Source: Mesorhizobium huakuii (GTDB taxonomy: Bacteria > Pseudomonadota > Alphaproteobacteria > Rhizobiales > Rhizobiaceae). Taken from it: 64,000 nt of DNA. The notes below the pieces were generated by a model, which was not told the DNA's origin, made no database searches, and was given only the letters and a program-made list of their open reading frames with translations. Location: positions 2,290,001-2,354,000 of the forward strand of contig NZ_CP050296.1 in the NCBI RefSeq assembly GCF_014189455.1. The letters are read 5' to 3'. Both the position numbers and the translations under genes were made by a program. Shown piece by piece: positions 36,143-45,133 of this stretch; positions within the stretch are counted from its first letter, which is position 1; every line of letters begins with the position of its first letter.

Positions 36143-36162
36143 CCGTTCAGATCGGGGTCTGT

Positions 36163-39100
36163 CTATTCGGCCGCCTTCGGGAAGGCGATCGCCGGTTCCG
36201 CACCGGCATCCACCGCCGGTGCGTCCGACGAGATCTCGCCCTTGCCACGCCGGAACAGCCGGCTGAACAAGCCGCGCCGCGCACCGGGTTTGACCTTGGC
36301 GCGGGTGAACACCATCAGCATCGACGGTGTCACCACCAGCGTCAGCACCGTGGCGAAGGACAGGCCGAAGACGATGGCCGAGGACAGCGAAATCCACCAT
36401 TGCGTCGACGGCGCGTTGATCGTCGTCTCGTGATGGAAGATTTCCAGCCCGAGACCGAAGGCGATCGGCAGCACGCCGAGGATGGCCGACACCGCCGTCA
36501 GCACCACCGGTCGCGCACGCTCACGGCAGGTCTGCAGCACGGCCTCCATCTTGTCCCAGCCTTCTTCGCGCAGCCGGTCATAGGTGTCGATCAGCACGAT
36601 GTTGTTGTTCACCACCACGCCGGCCAGCGCGATGACGCCGATGCCCGACATGACGATGCCGAACGTCTCGCCGGTTATCAGCAGTCCGAGGAACACGCCG
36701 ATCGTCGCCATGACCACGCAGGACAAGACCAGCCAGACGCTGGTGAACTTGTTGAACTGCGCCAAAAGCACCAGGAAGATCAGGAAGATCGCGGCACCAA
36801 AGGCCTTGCTGAGGAAGGCGCTGGCTTCTGCGCTGTCCTCGTTCGAGCCTGCCAGCTTCCAGCGTATGCCGCTGCCGAGGTTCATGTCGGTGACGGCCTG
36901 GGTGACCTCCTGCTGCACGGCGGCGACCTGGGCGCCGGCGGCGACGTTGGCCTGCACCACCACGGTGCGGGCGCCGTCGATGCGGTTGAGGATGCCGACA
37001 CTCGGTTTCGCCTCGCGGACGACGAAGTTCGAGATCGGCACCGATCCTTGCGAGGTCTGCACCCTGAGCTCGTCGAGCGTCGACAGCGTGCGCCGGTCCT
37101 CCGGCAAGCGCAGCCGGATGTCGACCGCCTTGTCAGCGCCAGCCGGCCGGTATTCGCTCAGCTTCAAACCGTTGGTGACAAGCTGCACCACCGTTCCGAC
37201 CGAGGTTGGGCTGATGCCGTATTGCGCCGCCCTGGCGCGGTCGACCTCGATCGCCCAGTCGACGCCGGGTGGCGGCAAGCCATCGGAAATGTCGATGACA
37301 CCGGGTACCTTGGCGATGCGCGCCGCGACGGCGCGCGCCTTCTCGTCCAGTCCCTTGGGGTCGACAGCCGAAAGCCTGATCTGGATCGGCTTGCCGGTCG
37401 GCGGGCCGGCTTCCGGCACGCGCACCTCGACGTCGACGCCGGGAATGCCGGCCATGACGCCACGCAGATCGTTCAGGATCTGGTTCGCCGATTTGCGTTC
37501 GCGCCAGTCGATGAATTCGTACTGGATGACGCCGACAACGTCCTCGGGCACATCCTGGCCGCCGCCGTCGGACTTGCCGACGCGGGTGTAAACCGACTTC
37601 AGGCCCGGCCAGCCGAGCAGCCGGTTTTCGGCAATCTTGGTCGCCGTGTCCATTTCGGCCAGCGAGAGGTTGCCGCGGGCGTGCACATAGAGCAGGCCGT
37701 AATCCGGCTCCACGCTCGGGAAGAACTCGACGCCGGCGCCATACTTCGAATAGCCAACGAAGATGCCGGCCAGCAACATGACGGTGAGCACCATCACAGT
37801 GATGGGGAAGCGCACCGCTTGCTTGACGACAGCCATGTACCAGCCATCGCGATTGCCATCCTCATGATGCTGAGGCGCCTTGGCGAAGATCGCGCCAAGC
37901 GTCGGCGCGAAGACAAGCGCATAGAGCATCGAGGCCGACAGCGTGACGATCAGCGTGATCGGCATGTACTTCATGAAGTCGCCGATGATGCCCGGCCAGA
38001 ACAGCAGCGGCGAGAAGGCGGCGATGCGCGTCATCGTCGCCGCGATGACCGGACCGGCCATGCGCTTGGCGGCAAGTGCGAAGGCTTCCTGCTTGGGCAT
38101 GCCCTCGCTCATCCGTCGTTCGGCGAATTCGGTGACGATGATGGCGTCGTCAACCAGCATGCCGACCGCCAGGATGAGGCTGAACAGCACGATCATGTTG
38201 ATCGTGTAGCCCATCATCGCCAGCAACAGGATGCCGATCAGGAAGGACGACGGGATGGCGAGGCCAATGAGCAACGAGGCACGGCCGGACAGCGCGTAGA
38301 GGATGACGATGAACACCAGGATGACGGCGATCATCACATGGTTCTGCAGGTCCCCCAGCAGCTGGTTGACGAAGACCGACTTGTCCTGCGTGTAGGTGAC
38401 GTGCATCCCCTCGGGCATCGTCTTGACGAAGGTATCGGACACTTCCCTGACCTTCGTCAGCGTGTCGATCAGATTGGCACCGATGCGCTTCTTGACTTCG
38501 ATGGCGATGGCCGGCTTGCCGTTCAGGCGCGTGATCGTCGTGGCGTCGGCAAAGGTCGAGCGGATCGTCGCGATGTCCTTGGCCTGCACCACGGCGTTGG
38601 GGCCGGCAACCACCGGCAGCGCCGCCACATCCTCCGGAGTCTCGATCAACGACGGCACCTTGACGGCGTATTTGCCCTCCGAGCCCTCGATGTTGCCGGC
38701 CGCGACCAGGCTGTTGGAAGCGCCGACGGCGCCGATCAGCTGGTCGAGCTGCAAACCATAGGACGACAGTTTCATCGGATCGATGACGACCTCGACAAGA
38801 TCGTCGCGGGAGCCCTGCAGCGAGCCTTCGAGAACGCCGGGCACCTCCTCGATGCGGTCACGCAGTTCACGCGCCGCGGCGGCCAGAACGCGCTCGGGCA
38901 ATTCGCCGGACAGTGTGACGACGAGCACCGGGAATTCGGAAATGTTGACCTCGGTGACGACAGGTTCCTCGGCCGCCTGCGGCAGGTCGGCCTTGCCGTC
39001 CTGCACCTTGGAGCGCGTATCCTGCAGCGCCGTCGCCAGATTGGTCTGCGGCTGGAACTCGACCAGCACGTAGCCGCCGCCCTGGAAGGCGGCCGAGCGC

Positions 39101-39339
39101 ATTTCCTTGAGGCCCTTCAGGCTTTTCAGCTTGCTTTCCATCGGCCGAAGCAGAAGGCGCTCGGAATCCTCCGGCGAAATGCCCTGATAGATCAGGCTGA
39201 CATACATCATCGGAATCGGAACGTCGGGTTCCGCTTCCTTCGGCGTCGATTGATAGGCGACCCAGCCTGCAATCAGCAGGAAAACCAGGACCGAGATGGT
39301 CAGGCGGGCATTGTTGATTGCGAGTCTGACGATATCCAT
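36163..39339 (-). CDS. RND-family efflux transporter, inner-membrane pump subunit
   Basis: A 1,058-residue AcrB/HAE1-superfamily proton antiporter. It has the two-fold repeat of six membrane segments with large periplasmic loops. The proton-relay aspartates are seen near residues 397-398 (AVGMLVDDAIIV). The N-terminus (INNARLTISVLVFLLIAGW) and RPMESKLKSLKGLKEM are typical, and GAGVEFFPSVEPDYG resembles the metal/drug efflux branch. It follows its adaptor gene by 79 bp on the same strand. No outer-membrane TolC-like gene is nearby, so it probably uses a shared channel. Confidence 0.93.
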   Translation of the reverse strand: MDIVRLAINNARLTISVLVFLLIAGWVAYQSTPKEAEPDVPIPMMYVSLIYQGISPEDSERLLLRPMESKLKSLKGLKEMRSAAFQGGGYVLVEFQPQTNLATALQDTRSKVQDGKADLPQAAEEPVVTEVNISEFPVLVVTLSGELPERVLAAAARELRDRIEEVPGVLEGSLQGSRDDLVEVVIDPMKLSSYGLQLDQLIGAVGASNSLVAAGNIEGSEGKYAVKVPSLIETPEDVAALPVVAGPNAVVQAKDIATIRSTFADATTITRLNGKPAIAIEVKKRIGANLIDTLTKVREVSDTFVKTMPEGMHVTYTQDKSVFVNQLLGDLQNHVMIAVILVFIVILYALSGRASLLIGLAIPSSFLIGILLLAMMGYTINMIVLFSLILAVGMLVDDAIIVTEFAERRMSEGMPKQEAFALAAKRMAGPVIAATMTRIAAFSPLLFWPGIIGDFMKYMPITLIVTLSASMLYALVFAPTLGAIFAKAPQHHEDGNRDGWYMAVVKQAVRFPITVMVLTVMLLAGIFVGYSKYGAGVEFFPSVEPDYGLLYVHARGNLSLAEMDTATKIAENRLLGWPGLKSVYTRVGKSDGGGQDVPEDVVGVIQYEFIDWRERKSANQILNDLRGVMAGIPGVDVEVRVPEAGPPTGKPIQIRLSAVDPKGLDEKARAVAARIAKVPGVIDISDGLPPPGVDWAIEVDRARAAQYGISPTSVGTVVQLVTNGLKLSEYRPAGADKAVDIRLRLPEDRRTLSTLDELRVQTSQGSVPISNFVVREAKPSVGILNRIDGARTVVVQANVAAGAQVAAVQQEVTQAVTDMNLGSGIRWKLAGSNEDSAEASAFLSKAFGAAIFLIFLVLLAQFNKFTSVWLVLSCVVMATIGVFLGLLITGETFGIVMSGIGVIALAGVVVNNNIVLIDTYDRLREEGWDKMEAVLQTCRERARPVVLTAVSAILGVLPIAFGLGLEIFHHETTINAPSTQWWISLSSAIVFGLSFATVLTLVVTPSMLMVFTRAKVKPGARRGLFSRLFRRGKGEISSDAPAVDAGAEPAIAFPKAAE

Positions 39340-39418
39340 GACTTATGCCTGCTGTTGCTTTCGGGAGTGGCGAACGGACTGACGTCGCCGGGCAGGGCCC
39401 GGCGCTCGCGCCCGTGCG

Positions 39419-40600
39419 CTACTGCGTGCCGGCGGTGGCTTCGCCGATCAGCTTGTTGATGGTCGCCTGGTCGGCCTCGACTGGCTTGACCTCATCGCCT
39501 TCCTTCACCAGTTCCTGGCCGGCGACGATGATGCGCGCATCGGCCGGGATGCCGCCGAGCACGAGACCGGTCGGCGTGTCGTCGACCAGATCGATCGGGA
39601 AGAACGCCACTCTGTTGTCCTTGCCTACGGCGCGGATGCCGAGATCGCCCTTGTCGCCGAGCGTCACCACCGACCGCGGCAGCAGAACCGCGTCGGTCGG
39701 CAATGCGCTGAGCTGGATCTCCGCCGTCATGCCGGCCGGCACCGAGCCATCGCCATTGGGGATGGCGACCTCGATACGGAAGGTGCGGGTCGCCGACGAC
39801 GCATCGCGGCTGATGTATCGCACCGTGCCTTCGACAGTCTGGCCGCTGACCAGCCGAACGCTGGCCTTGTCACCGATCTTGAGATAGCCGAGGTCGCGCT
39901 CGCTGATCTCGCCGCGCGCGATCACCGGATCGAGCTTGAGGATGGTCGCCACCTCACCGCCCTGCATGACGGAGCTGCCGAGTTCCACCGGCACCCGGTC
40001 GATGACACCGTCGAACGGCGCCTTGACTTCGTTGCGGTCGAGCTCGGCCTGTGCGGTATCCAGCTGCGATTGCGCCAGGGTCAGATTGGAGCGGGCGGTG
40101 TCGAGCTGCAGCTTCGGCAAATTGCCGGTCTTCATCAGCCGCAGCGACGCGTCCAGCTCGGCCTGGCGCTGCGCGACAAGCTGCTTGGCATTGTCGACCA
40201 TCGAGATCTTTTCCTCGGCGGCCAACATCAGCACCAGATCGCCGGTCTTGACGTGATCGCCTTGCTTGACCGGCAGCTTGTCGATGACGCCGGCCACGCG
40301 GGTTGCGAGCACCGCGCGCTTGTCGGCCTCGGTCAGCCCTGAAATGCGGATGGCGCGCGCATAGGTCTTGCGCGGCGGCGTCACGACGGCAACGGTGCGC
40401 AGCGGCGCCTTCGGTTCGGCTTCCGCCGCCTTTGGCTTGCTCGCATCCGGCGTCTTGCCCTGCTCGACTTCGGCCGCCTTGGCCTTGTTGGCCGCTACGC
40501 TGCCGACCGACGAGAATTCGCCTGTCGCCATCCACGCCGCGAAACCAATGAGCACAACAATGGCTGCAAGCTTGTGAAACCTGATTTTAGGCATCGTCAT
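39419..40600 (-). CDS. RND efflux periplasmic adaptor (membrane fusion protein)
   Basis: A 393-residue adaptor with an N-terminal anchor (KLAAIVVLIGFAAWMATG), an Ala/Lys/Glu-rich linker, a biotinyl-lipoyl-like hammerhead (GVIDKLPVKQGDHVKTGDLV, then APFDGVIDRVPVELGSSV), an alpha-helical hairpin between these halves (AQRQAELDASLRLMKTGNLP) and a beta-barrel domain (LKIGDKASVRLVSGQTVEG). It should bridge the inner-membrane pump and an outer-membrane channel. It is the first gene of the two-gene operon; ATGs at 40600 and 40594 are both possible. Confidence 0.93.
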   Translation of the reverse strand: MTMPKIRFHKLAAIVVLIGFAAWMATGEFSSVGSVAANKAKAAEVEQGKTPDASKPKAAEAEPKAPLRTVAVVTPPRKTYARAIRISGLTEADKRAVLATRVAGVIDKLPVKQGDHVKTGDLVLMLAAEEKISMVDNAKQLVAQRQAELDASLRLMKTGNLPKLQLDTARSNLTLAQSQLDTAQAELDRNEVKAPFDGVIDRVPVELGSSVMQGGEVATILKLDPVIARGEISERDLGYLKIGDKASVRLVSGQTVEGTVRYISRDASSATRTFRIEVAIPNGDGSVPAGMTAEIQLSALPTDAVLLPRSVVTLGDKGDLGIRAVGKDNRVAFFPIDLVDDTPTGLVLGGIPADARIIVAGQELVKEGDEVKPVEADQATINKLIGEATAGTQ

Positions 40601-41461
40601 TTTTCCACTGCGGGTTCGGCCAGCACCGCGCCTTCATGACGCGGGCGCGTCGCCGATATGGGTGCGCGCCTGACCGTGTTCAAATTGCCGTGATAGGCGA
40701 GCGTGCTTCTACATCAAAGTTGCACTGCAATATAGTCCGAAAGTTGCAGCAGCATTGCGTAGCCGGGCAAGGTGTGGCCGCCGCGAAACTGTTCTCGACT
40801 TGCTAAAATACCAGTAGGGCGGGTTCGCAGCCGGCTCACGATCTCCCCCATCATCATCAGTCCCGAACGACCGCTCGGTCATTGCTGACCGACAGCGTGG
40901 CACTCCCGCAGATGCTGGCGCGATCGTGCCCGGGACCTCTGATCTGGACGCGGATTTTGATCGCCAGGCCAGATCATTTTCGGTCAGCGAAGGACATCAA
41001 GCTCCGGCGTCGGGAAGCTTGGCCAAGCTATTGGAATTGCTTGTGAAATGCCAAGACAAACACGGGATCGCTTGAGGCCGGTTCGTTGATGTAGAACCGG
41101 GCGTCGAGAGCGCCGGCACCTGCGGCACTGGAATGCCAGGGATCGGCGTGGCCCCTTGGTTCGCGACATGGCAAGAGCACAGTGCGCGTGCTGGAACCCA
41201 GATTATTTTCAGTTTATTCGCAAGGCTGGTGTCGATCAGTCCGCTCGTCATTTTCCAACAATACCGTGCGACGGCGTGCGGCCTCGTCGGCATGTTGGTG
41301 GCAGCAGGCGTCAGCATGATGAAGCGTCTTCCACACGCGAGGGTTGTCGCCTTGCCGGATCGTCCTGGTCGCTACTCCGACTTCCGGAACACTTCGCTGA
41401 TGGTCTTGATCGAGCAGCGCCTGACGCAGATCGGCTATCGCTCCTTCGGCACCCGGTGGGC
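40601..41461. other. Gene-poor stretch between the RND operon and the patatin gene
   Basis: No frame here reads as a convincing protein; the longest ones (about 105 residues on the minus strand, 40997-41317, and a plus-strand frame from 41133) have no recognisable motifs and run through one another. Two copies of AAAGTTGCA (40716-40724 and 40740-40748, 24 bp apart) flank a TATAGT-like hexamer about 120-150 bp upstream of the adaptor gene and may be regulatory. Some of the remainder may be decayed coding sequence. Confidence 0.5.
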
Positions 41462-42619
41462 TCAGGCCCGCCGGCGCTCCGCTTCCGGGTTCTTGCGCGC
41501 TGCAAGAAACTCCTTGACCCGTCGGCCAGGCGCTGGCCCTCGCACCGGCTTGAAACCGTCGTCAAGCTCACCGGAGAGATCGAGCGTCGGCCGCTTGCCG
41601 ACGGCGTCGTAATTCTCTTCCAGCCAGTCGCTGGCGGCGGTGCGGCCGAGATCTCTGAGATAGCTCAGGAAGGCCCATTCGGCATTGACCTTGGATGACG
41701 CCGACAAGTCCTTGAACGCCTCGTCGGCATCGATGCGGTGCATGCGGATGTCGCGGTATTCGCCATGCGGCAGACGGCCAGCGGCGATCAGTTCCTTGAC
41801 GAAGGCGATCGAGCGGAATTCGTTCAGCAGCCCGGCGTTGAAGGTGATCTCGTCGATGCGGTTCTGGATCTCGTTGGCGCTCTTTGGCGTACCTTCGCGC
41901 ACCACCGGATTGATCTGCACCAGAAGCACGTCTTCCGTCGCCGCCGTCTTGAAAAACGGGAACAGCGCCGGATTACCGCCATAGCCGCCATCCCAATAGG
42001 GCACGCCCTTGATCTCGACGGCGCGGAACAATTGCGGCAGGCAGGCCGAGGCCATCACCGTGTCGAGGTCGATCTCGCCATCGGAAAACACCCGCAACTG
42101 TCCGGTCTCGACATTGGTGGCGGAGATGAACAGTTCCATCGACTTGCAGGCGCGGACATTCCTGAAATCGATCTCCTGCGCGACCACGTCGCGCAACGGA
42201 TTGAGGCCGAGCGGATTGGCGACATAGGGCGAGAACACCCGCGACATGGTGTCGAAGAAGACATAGCCCGGCGTGTTCTCGATCGACCAATTGCCCCAGG
42301 CGACATCCCACGGCATGCGTTGTACCGGGCTGAACCGGCCTTTCGCCGCGACGGCGTGCCAGAAATCGTCAAGTTTTTGCCGCGCGCCTTCGACCCCGCC
42401 ACGCACATATCCGTCGGCCAGTGCCACGGCGTTCATGGCGCCGGCGCTGGTGCCGGACACGGCCGCTATCTCAAGCCTGCCGTCCTCCAGCAGCCGGTCG
42501 AGCACGCCCCAGGAAAAGGCGCCATGCGAGCCGCCGCCCTGAAGCGCGATGTTGATCTGCTTCTTTTCCTCCGCCTTGCCGTTCTTCGTCATGGCGTTCC
42601 TGTCATCCTGGTGCGCCAA
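41462..42619 (-). CDS. Patatin-like phospholipase
   Basis: A 385-residue serine hydrolase with the patatin Ser-Asp dyad: oxyanion loop NIALQGGGSHGAFSWGVLD, nucleophile elbow AAVSGTSAGAMNAVAL (GTSAG) and the DGG motif in VPYWDGGYGGNPALFP. It should hydrolyse acyl ester bonds of lipids. The N-terminus (MAHQDDRNAMTKNGKAEEKK) is charged and not a signal peptide, so it is probably cytoplasmic. A TGC-rich motif like those in the phaR-phaA region lies 43-57 bp before its start, which hints at a link with polyhydroxybutyrate granules; this is only inference. Confidence 0.9.
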   Translation of the reverse strand: MAHQDDRNAMTKNGKAEEKKQINIALQGGGSHGAFSWGVLDRLLEDGRLEIAAVSGTSAGAMNAVALADGYVRGGVEGARQKLDDFWHAVAAKGRFSPVQRMPWDVAWGNWSIENTPGYVFFDTMSRVFSPYVANPLGLNPLRDVVAQEIDFRNVRACKSMELFISATNVETGQLRVFSDGEIDLDTVMASACLPQLFRAVEIKGVPYWDGGYGGNPALFPFFKTAATEDVLLVQINPVVREGTPKSANEIQNRIDEITFNAGLLNEFRSIAFVKELIAAGRLPHGEYRDIRMHRIDADEAFKDLSASSKVNAEWAFLSYLRDLGRTAASDWLEENYDAVGKRPTLDLSGELDDGFKPVRGPAPGRRVKEFLAARKNPEAERRRA

Positions 42620-42661
42620 CCTGCCCCAACGTCACCGAAGGAAGCAGCTATTGGCGGCTTA

Positions 42662-42676
42662 TGTTGCAGTGCAGCA
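42662..42676. promoter_or_regulatory. TGC-rich, PhaR-like site before the patatin gene
   Basis: TGTTGCAGTGCAGCA, followed by TATA. On the gene's strand it reads TGCTGCACTGCAACA, similar to CTGC/GCAG elements in the phaR-phaA intergenic region. Regulation by PhaR is a hypothesis. Confidence 0.35.
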
Positions 42677-42751
42677 TATAAGGACGGACCAAGGCAAGAA
42701 CACGAACACGGTCGCGTGATCACATGAAATTTCGGTCATGAGAGAAAGCCC

Positions 42752-42769
42752 CTCCGCTTCGAGGCGGAG
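42752..42769 (-). terminator. Hairpin after the citrate synthase-like gene
   Basis: CTCCGC-TTCGAG-GCGGAG, with the stem extended by flanking C/G pairs, 32 bp after the minus-strand stop at 42801 and followed on that strand by a CTTTCTCTC pyrimidine run. Confidence 0.5.
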
Positions 42770-42800
42770 AGGCCCTCGTCTTTCGAAACAGACTGGGTGT

Positions 42801-43889
42801 CTAGGCAACCAGATCCGGCACCGGGCCGACATAGCGCGATTGCGGACGGATCAGCCGTCCGGTCGTCTGCTGCTCACGCGCATGCGCAATCCAGCCGGCA
42901 ACACGCCCGGCGGCGAAGACATTGCTGAAGGCTTGCGGCGGGAAACCCGCCGCTTCCAGCACCAGCGCGGTGTAGAATTCGACGTTGGTCTGCAGCGCGC
43001 GCTGCGGCTTGGCAATCCGCAACACCTCGAGCGCCGTCTGCTCGACCTTTTCGGCGAAGGCCAGCCGGCGGCCGGTCTCACCCTCGCCGCCAAGCTGCCG
43101 CACGACGGCCTTCAGCACATCGGCGCGCGGATCGCGCACACGATAGATGCGATGGCCGAACCCCATGATCCGCCTGCCTTGCGCGATCTCGTTGCGCAGC
43201 CAGCCGGCTGCATCGCCATGCGCCTCGATCGCATCGAGCATCTCGATCACCGGGCCGGGCGCGCCGCCATGCAGTGGCCCCTTGAGCGCGCCGAGCCCCG
43301 CCAATACCGACGAGGTCAGCCCGGCCAAAGTCGAGGCAACGACGCGGGTGGTGAAGGTCGAGGCGTTGAGGCCGTGGTCGCAGACGGTCACCAGATAGGT
43401 GTCGAGCGCCTTTGCCAATGCCGGCGACGGAACGGAACCCCGGAGCATCCGCAACATGTCGGCGGCATGACCGGACTTGCCGTCCGGCGCGATCGGCTGC
43501 GCGCCACGCTGCAGGCGCAGCAGAGCAGGCGTCAGCACCGCCGGCGCCGCAATCAGCCGCAAAGCGCCCGTCAGGGTCTCGCCGTCCGGCAACAGAGCCA
43601 TGCCGGCGCGCATGGCGCTGTAGATTTCGAGCGGCGCCAGGAAGGGCAGCGAGGGCAAAAGCCGCTCGAACACCTCGACGCGCGCCTCACCCAGTTTGGC
43701 CGCCAGTTCGGCATCGCCAGGCAGATCCTCGAAGAAGCCATCGAGCAGCAAGCGAACCACCTGCGGATAGGTCCATCGTCCGGCCAGCTCCGGCAGCGAA
43801 TGACCGCGGATCGTCAGGCGGCCGCCCAGACCATCTACGTCGGACAGCACGGTTTCAGCCGCCACCACATCATCGAGCCCATTCGCCAT
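42801..43889 (-). CDS. Citrate synthase paralogue with Glu at the catalytic Asp position
   Basis: A 362-residue member of the citrate/methylcitrate synthase family. It has CDHGLNASTFTTRV, the His in KGPLHGGAPG, and the His in MGFGHRIYRVRDPRA. The third catalytic residue, normally Asp in NVDFYS, is Glu here (TNVEFYTALV). The C-terminal Arg motif is IRPQSRYVG. It may be a slow, specialised or structural subunit rather than the main citrate synthase. The start at 43889 has AAGGAG eight bases upstream; a frame to 43949 also opens. It is divergent from a second paralogue with an N-terminal DNA-binding domain. Confidence 0.85.
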   Translation of the reverse strand: MANGLDDVVAAETVLSDVDGLGGRLTIRGHSLPELAGRWTYPQVVRLLLDGFFEDLPGDAELAAKLGEARVEVFERLLPSLPFLAPLEIYSAMRAGMALLPDGETLTGALRLIAAPAVLTPALLRLQRGAQPIAPDGKSGHAADMLRMLRGSVPSPALAKALDTYLVTVCDHGLNASTFTTRVVASTLAGLTSSVLAGLGALKGPLHGGAPGPVIEMLDAIEAHGDAAGWLRNEIAQGRRIMGFGHRIYRVRDPRADVLKAVVRQLGGEGETGRRLAFAEKVEQTALEVLRIAKPQRALQTNVEFYTALVLEAAGFPPQAFSNVFAAGRVAGWIAHAREQQTTGRLIRPQSRYVGPVPDLVA

Positions 43890-43944
43890 AGCCTTGTCTC
43901 CTTGAAGCTTTTCCGGATCGGAGATAAGGCTGGGCAAGGCAAGC

Positions 43945-43969
43945 ATCAATCTTGATCAATAGAATCAAT
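43945..43969. promoter_or_regulatory. Three ATCAAT repeats between the citrate synthase genes
   Basis: ATCAAT occurs at 43945-43950, 43955-43960 and 43964-43969, and the middle copy overlaps the palindrome TTGATCAA. They lie 55 bp before one citrate synthase gene and 14 bp before the other. A binding site for the helix-turn-helix domain of the plus-strand gene product is plausible. Confidence 0.4.
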
Positions 43970-43982
43970 ATCAGAGCTGAAA

Positions 43983-45125
43983 ATGTCGGACTGGCTGTCG
44001 CGGGAAGAGGCGCTGGAGAGGCTCAAGGTGCGGCCGCAGACGCTCTATGCCTATGTCAGCCGTGGGCGCATCGGCATGCGCCCGGACCGCGCCGATCCGC
44101 GCCGCAGCGAATATCGCGCGGACGATATCGCGGCACTGGCAACGCGCAGGGCGCGCGGACGCAGCCCTTCGGCCATCGCCGAAAGCGCTATTGCGTGGGG
44201 TGAGCCGTCGATCGTTACGGCGGTTTCGACCGTCTGGCACGGTCACCTCGTCTATCGCGGCCGGGACGCAGCTATCCTGTCCGACCATGCCACGCTGGAA
44301 GAAACCGCCGCCGTGCTTTGGGGTCTGCCTGAGCCGGTCCGTTTCGAAGCGCCGTCGCCGGATGCGTCGCGGCAGTTCGGCCGAGGCCCGGCCTTTGCGC
44401 AACTTGCCTTGCTGGCCGGCCAGGGGCGGCCGTCGCTTGGACGCAGCGCCGCCTCGCTATGCGTCGACGCCGCGCGCGCAATCGGCGTGCTGGCCAGTGC
44501 CCTCGGTGCCGAAGCCGGGCCGGAGCCGGTGCATCGGCGCCTGGCAAAGGGCTGGTCGGTCGATGAGAACGGAGCCGAAGCGATCCGGCGCGCCCTTGTG
44601 CTGCTCGCCGATCACGAACTCAACGCCTCGACCTTCGCGGCCCGCGTCGCTGCCTCGACAGGCGCCTCACCCGCCGCTTGCCTGCTGGCCGGTCTGGCGA
44701 CACTTTCCGGCCCACGGCACGGTGGCGCTGGCGAAGCGGTGATGCAGTTGGCGGAAGATGCGGCGCGGCACGGCGCCGATGCCGCGATCCGGCGCTGGCT
44801 CGGCCACGACCGGCCTTTGCCGGGCTTCGGCCACCAGCTCTATCCCGAAGGTGATCCCCGCGCCACGGCGCTTCTGGCGGCCATCGGCAACACCGACGAG
44901 ACGTTGCGGTTGCTGGAAACCGCCGCCATTGCCGCGACCGGCACCCAGCCGAACATCGATTTTGCCCTGGCCGTGCTGACGCGCGGCCTCGGCCTGCCGC
45001 GCGATGCCCCGTTCCATCTGTTCGCGCTTGGGCGCAGCGTTGGCTGGGCCGCGCATATGGTCGAACAGATCGTCAGCGGCAGCATTATCCGGCCGCGCGG
45101 CCGCTATGAGGGGCTGTTGCCCTGA
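43983..45125 (+). CDS. Citrate synthase-like protein with N-terminal helix-turn-helix
   Basis: A 380-residue fusion. Residues 1-60 form a MerR/excisionase-like DNA-binding domain (LSREEALERLKVRPQTLYAYVSRG split, then RRSEYRADDIAALA). The remainder is a compact citrate synthase domain with DHELNASTFAARVAAST, SGPRHGGAGEAV, GFGHQLYPEGDPRATAL, catalytic Asp in PNIDFALAV and the RPRGRYEG ending, so all three catalytic residues are kept. It could be a metabolite-sensing regulator, an enzyme, or a partner of the divergent paralogue. The large subunit-interface region before residue 130 looks shortened compared with GltA (about 430 residues). Confidence 0.87.
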   Translation: MSDWLSREEALERLKVRPQTLYAYVSRGRIGMRPDRADPRRSEYRADDIAALATRRARGRSPSAIAESAIAWGEPSIVTAVSTVWHGHLVYRGRDAAILSDHATLEETAAVLWGLPEPVRFEAPSPDASRQFGRGPAFAQLALLAGQGRPSLGRSAASLCVDAARAIGVLASALGAEAGPEPVHRRLAKGWSVDENGAEAIRRALVLLADHELNASTFAARVAASTGASPAACLLAGLATLSGPRHGGAGEAVMQLAEDAARHGADAAIRRWLGHDRPLPGFGHQLYPEGDPRATALLAAIGNTDETLRLLETAAIAATGTQPNIDFALAVLTRGLGLPRDAPFHLFALGRSVGWAAHMVEQIVSGSIIRPRGRYEGLLP

Positions 45126-45133
45126 CGACGTCG

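Noticed and set aside
35635..39459. A 1,274-codon open frame on the plus strand opposite the RND pump gene
   Set aside because: It is the antisense shadow of a high-GC gene: its translation is rich in Arg, His, Gln and Asp with no domain, while the minus strand encodes an intact RND transporter.
40997..41317. A minus-strand frame of 106 codons (starts MLTPAATNMPTRPH)
   Set aside because: No ribosome site, no family resemblance, and competing frames on the other strand; not supported as a gene.
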